Assembly: GCF_910591885.1 (NCBI RefSeq)
Contig: NC_063277.1
Span: forward strand, 19,382,243 to 19,446,242
From: Bombus terrestris
Taxonomy: Eukaryota > Arthropoda > Insecta > Hymenoptera > Apidae
DNA length: 64,000 nt
Direction: 5' to 3'
The notes under the pieces are model-generated. The model was not told the origin of the DNA. It saw only the letters and a list, made by a program, of their open reading frames with translations, and did not search any database. Position 1 is the first letter of the stretch. Each line of letters opens with the position of its first letter. Shown here one piece after another: positions 59,801 to 64,000 of the stretch. Made by a program: the position numbers and the translations under genes.

Positions 59801-60065
59801 GCGGCACACGCTGGAGGCTTGCCCGGCGTGGGAGGTACCGCGACGTGTCTTACGACTCGAGATCGGCGAGAGATTGGCCCCCGAGACGCTCATCGAAGCT
59901 ATGCTCAGGGGGCCCCAGGAGTACAGAGCCGTCCGCACCTTCTGCGAGCAAGTTATGCTCGTGAAGGAGCGGGCGGAGAGAGAAAGAGAGAAAGCCCAGC
60001 ATACCAGCAGGGCGCGGCAACAAGGAGTCTCCGCGCGTCACGGACTGGCGGTACCGCCGCCGTGA
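56793..60065 (+). CDS. ORF2 endonuclease and reverse transcriptase, E9
   Basis: An intact 1090-residue K-subgroup frame, AUG-less at the start. Apart from one residue (Ala where E8 has Val in SPGALLDRG) I see no protein difference from E8, so the two come from the same very recent source or from duplication. Endonuclease, RT and CCHC finger are complete. Confidence 0.92.
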   Translation: MAGRRPWSWRSNFNRLLQCNIGRARRAQDLLLQAIRENRVALAVVAEPYRVPDAPNWIGDLNGSTAITWTPALCSPGALLDRGNGFVAVEWNGIAIVGIYVSPNSGVASFGDFLDEVGDCVRRCLPRQVLVLGDFNARSSQWGDTRTDSRGRMLTDWAATLGLILVNRGTTSTCVAWRGSSIVDVTWATAGLYRKIHGWRVADRMETLSDHLYIMMEMEGEAAACDSGARRQREENRSRRPPPSTPRWRLKERDKDMLRAAVTVSAWSWDARGDNTTTPPTTTSTLGGVDEEADELHGYMIAACDASMPRSAPGNRGDRSVYWWTPEIADMRAGCMRARRRFVRARRRKRTHDEEEISRRYEEYRETRRALQREIKLAKARCWDRLIELVDSDPWGRPYRIVTKKLRPSAPPLTENMDPALLDNVIGTLFPRRDNNETSAPAPTTIDGTAPTDWNEELRVTEEELLEAAKKMASRDVAPGPDGIPGRVWTESIDTLAPRLRHLFSRCLREGAYPRAWRTAKLVLLRKEGRPPDAPSAYRPVCLLDEVGKLFERIIVARLEAHMERRIPGWHDSQFGFRRGRSTVDAVKRLRSMAEDMVAREGVAVAVSLDISNAFNSIPWSRIVEALRHFESPPYLVRVIQAYLNDRWITYTGRNGVKERRPVERGVPQGSVLGPILWITAYDSVLRSPMPPGAGMICYADDTLVLASGRWWNDAACLTETAVACAVHAIRRLGLSVSPAKSEALWFYDQRRRGTPPAELSTIVIDGEEVPVGHRMKYLGLIVDSKWTFEPHFEYLAPKVTAAANALCGLLPNIGGAGLGVRRLYEGVIRSRVLYGAPVWADDLAVSRRNRTLVRRLHRTIAIRAARGYRTVSYATATVLAASPPFELQALALRRVYEHRRAATLDRRATPTAPTVDVREETRLEAWERWHSQLLEEDAMRPHRAVRAVLPNWDKWRDKGGVPLTFRTTQVLTGHGVFGDYLLKIRREVATICHHCGEEEDTARHTLEACPAWEVPRRVLRLEIGERLAPETLIEAMLRGPQEYRAVRTFCEQVMLVKERAEREREKAQHTSRARQQGVSARHGLAVPPP

Positions 60066-60359
60066 ACGCGCCCAGGGAGTCATCGAGGAAGTAACAAGAC
60101 CCAAGGAAAGGGGCGCTAGGGGGCGTGGTCCCCCCTGGCGGCCCCGATCTTCTGTCTAACAAGGAAGTCTCCCGCCCAGCAGGGAGATAGACGGCGAGGA
60201 GCGCTTGGTAGTATTCGCAAGAGACCCTGAGCCCTCCTCGAACAGCCGTCTGGAAGACCACCGTGGAGTTTTAGTCGGTAAGAGTCCGACACTTCCCATG
60301 CTGCTCGCAGCTGGGAGTCCATGAGGATTTCTCCACGAAAAAAAAAAAAAAAAAAAAAA

Positions 60360-61564
60360 GGTTGGGGTTAGGTTGGGGTTAGGTTGGGGTTAGGTTGGGG
60401 TTAGGTTGGGGTTAGGTTGGGGTTAGGTTGGGGTTAGGTTGGGGTTAGGTTGGGGTTAGGTTGGGGTTAGGTTGGGGTTAGGTTGGGGTTAGGTTGGGGT
60501 TAGGTTGGGGTTAGGTTGGGGTTAGGTTGGGGTTAGGTTGGGGTTAGGTTGGGGTTAGGTTGGGGTTAGGTTGGGGTTAGGTTGGGGTTAGGTTGGGGTT
60601 AGGTTGGGGTTAGGTTGGGGTTAGGTTGGGGTTAGGTTGGGGTTAGGTTGGGGTTAGGTTGGGGTTAGGTTGGGGTTAGGTTGGGGTTAGGTTGGGGTTA
60701 GGTTGGGGTTAGGTTGGGGTTAGGTTGGGGTTAGGTTGGGGTTAGGTTGGGGTTAGGTTGGGGTTAGGTTGGGGTTAGGTTGGGGTTAGGTTGGGGTTAG
60801 GTTGGGGTTAGGTTGGGGTTAGGTTGGGGTTAGGTTGGGGTTAGGTTGGGGTTAGGTTGGGTTAGGTTGGGGTTAGGTTGGGGTTAGGTTGGGGTTAGGT
60901 TGGGGTTAGGTTGGGGTTAGGTTGGGGTTAGGTTGGGGTTAGGTTGGGGTTAGGTTGGGGTTAGGTTGGGGTTAGGTTGGGGTTAGGTTGGGGTTAGGTT
61001 GGGGTTAGGTTGGGGTTAGGTTGGGGTTAGGTTGGGGTTAGGTTGGGGTTAGGTTGGGGTTAGGTTGGGGTTAGGTTGGGGTTAGGTTGGGGTTAGGTTG
61101 GGGTTAGGTTGGGGTTAGGTTGGGGTTAGGTTGGGGTTAGGTTGGGGTTAGGTTGGGGTTAGGTTGGGGTTAGGTTGGGGTTAGGTTGGGGTTAGGTTGG
61201 GGTTAGGTTGGGGTTAGGTTGGGGTTAGGTTGGGGTTAGGTTGGGGTTAGGTTGGGGTTAGGTTGGGGTTAGGTTGGGGTTAGGTTGGGGTTAGGTTGGG
61301 GTTAGGTTGGGGTTAGGTTGGGGTTAGGTTGGGGTTAGGTTGGGGTTAGGTTGGGGTTAGGTTGGGGTTAGGTTGGGGTTAGGTTGGGGTTAGGTTGGGG
61401 TTAGGTTGGGTTAGGTTGGGGTTAGGTTGGGGTTAGGTTGGGGTTAGGTTGGGGTTAGGTTGGGGTTAGGTTGGGGTTAGGTTGGGGTTAGGTTGGGGTT
61501 AGGTTGGGGTTAGGTTGGGGTTAGGTTGGGGTTAGGTTGGGGTTAGGTTGGGGTTAGGTTGGGG
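60360..61564 (+). repeat. Telomeric repeat block 12, 1205 bp, longest block
   Basis: TTAGGTTGGGG array with two three-G variants (TTGGGTTAGG), at 60857-60861 and 61408-61410. Ends at the 5' junction of E10. Confidence 0.97.
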
Positions 61565-64000
61565 AGCATGAGGCGGGCATGGGTTCTCGGGGCGTAGGAC
61601 CACCCCCCGGGAAACCCCGATGGATCTGATGTTCCCCTATAGTCGGGTGGCGGCCGGTCGGTGCCTCTGGGACCCGTCAGGTCGCTGATCCGGTGCGAGG
61701 AACTTCGGAGAAGTTGGTGGGCCCATGCCTGTCAAGACCACTCACCTCACCTTCTCGTGGGGCTCCCTGTCACCCTGCTCCGGACTCTCCGGGACAGGGT
61801 GCGAAAGAGTGAGTGGCACCAGGACAGATTCCCGATGACGACCCGGCGAGAAACAACTTCATTCACCATGGAAGGCACAACAGATAGGAGAAACACGTAC
61901 AGTACAGGGGAGGGAGACCCCAGTACCGGCGTAGTCGGGGGTAGTCAAGTGGGCCCCACTACGTCGTCAACATACGACCACGGCCGCTCGGGGGTGGGCC
62001 GCCAGGCCCCCGAACGTGTTACCACGCCTGGCGAAGCGAGAAGTCTATTCTCGGAAGAATACATGGAGACATCGAGAACTCCGAGGACGAGAAGCGGGTG
62101 CCGGGCGGGCAGCGTTTTCCTTGCGCCGGCCCCGTCAGACGGAGCAACAACAATAACAACATCTGCTGCGGGAGGATCGCGGGAGCGAGCGAGGTCGGAC
62201 GACGAAGAATCGGTAGCCTCGTTCGCGTCTCGCTCATCACTGGCATCAATCGCATCCAGGGGAAGAAGAGGAGACTGGCGACAGCAGCCACCTTGGAAGT
62301 CTCCGAAGATCTGGAGATACAAGTGAGGACGAGTTCGGCCGCGGACGTCAGCGCGGAATTAACGAGACACGTGTCCGAGATCATGAAGGTGGCGACCACA
62401 TCGTCCAACCTCAAGGGCACGTACGTCAAAGCGCTGAAGGAAGCGGCAAGCTATATCTCGGCCGCATGGAAGAGCGAGGCCCCGCGAAGGAGAGAACAAG
62501 CGGGCAGCAGCGGCAACAACGCGGCGATGAGGCTGGTGGAGGCGAGACTGTCCGCGTTGGAGGAGGAGAACGCCGCCCTTAGGAGAGAGCTGGCAAGGAG
62601 GTCTATGCCCGCGATCGAAGGCCTGCGGGGCGGCGGTGCCGACACGGACCGCCCACGGGTCGAGGCTGCAACCCAAGAAGCGCGACTCGACGCCCTCGAG
62701 AGAAAGCTAGAAGAGTTGGGTCCCTCCATAACGAAGATGGTGGAGAGACAACTCGGGAGTCTATTGAAGCCGCAGCAGCAACAACAACAACAGCTGCAAC
62801 AACAGCGGCAGCAGCAACAAAGCACTCCCGAAACCCGACGGAGCGCGGAATACTCCGCTACTCGCCCCCCCGCCCGCGCAGATCCCCCGCCGCCCCCAAG
62901 GACTCGGGAGGACGGCGGGTGGAGCGTGATGGTAGGGAGAAAAAGTAAGATGGGGCAGAGGAACATCGCCGAAAGGAAGCTGGACGCCGCTGGAGGAGAG
63001 GAGAAGTCCCGGCCACCAGCGACTGTCCAAAAACCGTGGGCAGATAGGATGGGAGGCGCGCCGAAATCGGGCAGCGGTGGCACCGTTAAAAAGCCATTCA
63101 GGAAGGAAAAGACGTCGCCAACAGTCAAGCTCCCTCGCGCACCGAGTACATCCGCGGTAACACTGACGCTAAGCGAGGGAGCCAACATGTCGTATGCCGA
63201 CGTCGTAACGACGGCCAGAAGAGCTATCCCCCTCGGCGAGATAGGCGTGCAGGCCGTCACGATGAAGAAGGCGGTGACGGGCGCCATCGTCATCAGAGTC
63301 CCGAGGGACAAGGACAGAGAAAAGGCGTCGATCCTTGCGACGCGCCTGGCAGACGTTCTGGACCCGACCAAGGTAAGGGTCGGAACTCCCACGATCAAAG
63401 CCGAGCTGAGAGTCACCAATGTGGACATCTCAATGGGCAAGGAGGAGCTGCGTCAGGCTCTGGCCTTGGCCGCGGGATGCAGCAGCGAGGATGTTCGGAT
63501 CGGCGAGATCGGCGTCTCCAGGGGCGGACTCGGATCGGCATGGGTCAGGTGTCCGGCGGCCGGTGCCCGCAAGCTAGCTCAGGCGGGCAGGGTGGTCTTG
63601 GGGTGGTCCATCGCGAGGGTCTCTGCCATACCGAAGAGACCCCTACAGTGCTTCAAGTGCCTGGAGTTGGGGCACGTACGGGCAACTTGCACGTCCGCCG
63701 AGGATAGAAGCCGTCTTTGCTACAGGTGCGGTGAAAGCGGGCACCGCGCCAGGGGATGTCCCGCCTTGGCGCCGAAATGTCCCTTATGCGAGCGGCTGGG
63801 AGCTCCATCCGGACACAGGATGGGCGGAGTGGCATGTGCCCCCCCGAAAATCAAGAGAAGTAAGGAGCAGCTTACCCGTCGGTCTACCGCCGCCGCCGAC
63901 ACCGTTATCACTACCATCGCCGGCGGCAACGAGAACTACGGCGGAAACGCTACCGGGGCGGAGTCACCATCAGCAGTGACGAGTGGCCGGGAGGAGGCCA
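61565..64000 (+). mobile_element. Telomere-specific R1-clade LINE, copy E10, cut by window edge
   Basis: The first 2436 bases of a further copy: leader and nearly all of ORF1, K subgroup. It has the same 5' junction as the others and shares rare variants with E8 and E9. The window ends about 17 bases before the expected ORF1 stop, so ORF2 cannot be judged. Confidence 0.93.
61868..64000 (+). pseudogene. ORF1 gag-like protein, E10, frameshifted and cut by window edge
   Basis: The ATG in CACCATGG context is present, but a G is missing from the run after CATCCA (GGGG at 62259-62262, five G in other copies). The frame is lost at about codon 131, just before the basic KKRR stretch, and stops at 62326. 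The rest of ORF1 is open in the other frame to the window end and holds the polyglutamine run and zinc knuckles. A homopolymer base-calling error is possible. Confidence 0.82.

Larger units (their letters stand above)
54374..60359 (+). mobile_element. Telomere-specific R1-clade LINE, copy E9, full length
   Basis: Body 5964 bp plus a 22-nt poly(A) (60338-60359). K-subgroup ORFs with an E1-type 3' UTR, like E8. It shares GACAGCAGCC in ORF1 with E8 and E10 only, and GGAGTCATCGAGG after ORF2 with E8. Both frames are open, which makes it the best intact copy among the three near the right edge. Confidence 0.95.

Overview
The window is a piece of an insect chromosome end, most likely from a hymenopteran. 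It contains no host protein-coding gene. Its backbone is a telomeric array of an 11-base unit, TTAGGTTGGGG, which is the insect unit TTAGG fused to TTGGGG. Eleven-base telomere units of this kind are known from some Hymenoptera; I infer the order from that and cannot name a species. Twelve blocks of the array remain, about 5.1 kb in total. Everything else is retroelements inserted into the array, all in the same orientation. The G-rich strand is the + strand, so the chromosome tip should lie to the right.

Ten copies of one telomere-specific non-LTR retrotransposon (LINE) of the R1 clade, SART/TRAS type, are present: E1 412-6406, E2 6448-12439, E3 13511-19510, E4 19920-25907, E5 27997-33980, E6 34335-40330, E7 40559-46544, E8 47231-53228, E9 54374-60359 and E10 from 61565, cut by the window edge. 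Each complete copy has a body of 5964 bp (E6 +2, E8 -2) plus a 20-36 nt poly(A). ORF1 is a gag-like RNA-binding protein with three zinc knuckles. ORF2 is an APE-type endonuclease plus reverse transcriptase with a C-terminal CCHC finger. ORF1 and ORF2 overlap by 35-38 nt, and ORF2 has no AUG start. E1-E5, E7 and E9 have both frames open. E6 (ORF2), E8 (ORF1) and E10 (ORF1) carry one-base indels.

Two further insert types share the same target site. The first is a composite SINE-like element: complete at 12620-13304, with a second copy entering from the left edge at 1-238. It has a 5S rRNA-derived head, an unrecognised body, and a tail of about 130 nt homologous to the LINE 3' end that keeps the same RNA fold through compensatory changes. 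The second is a chimera at 26099-27675: a full-length copy of the minor-spliceosome snRNA U6atac joined at its oligo-T end to the last 1449 nt of the LINE body, starting inside the YADD codons. This is a typical template-switch product of LINE reverse transcription.

Together these suggest a telomere-targeted LINE whose endonuclease and reverse transcriptase also mobilise other RNAs into the telomere, either through a mimicked 3' tail (the SINE) or by template switching (U6atac). The LINE copies fall into two sequence groups with mosaic members. Telomeric spacers are short on the left (41-409 bp) and long on the right (686-1205 bp), consistent with the tip being to the right.
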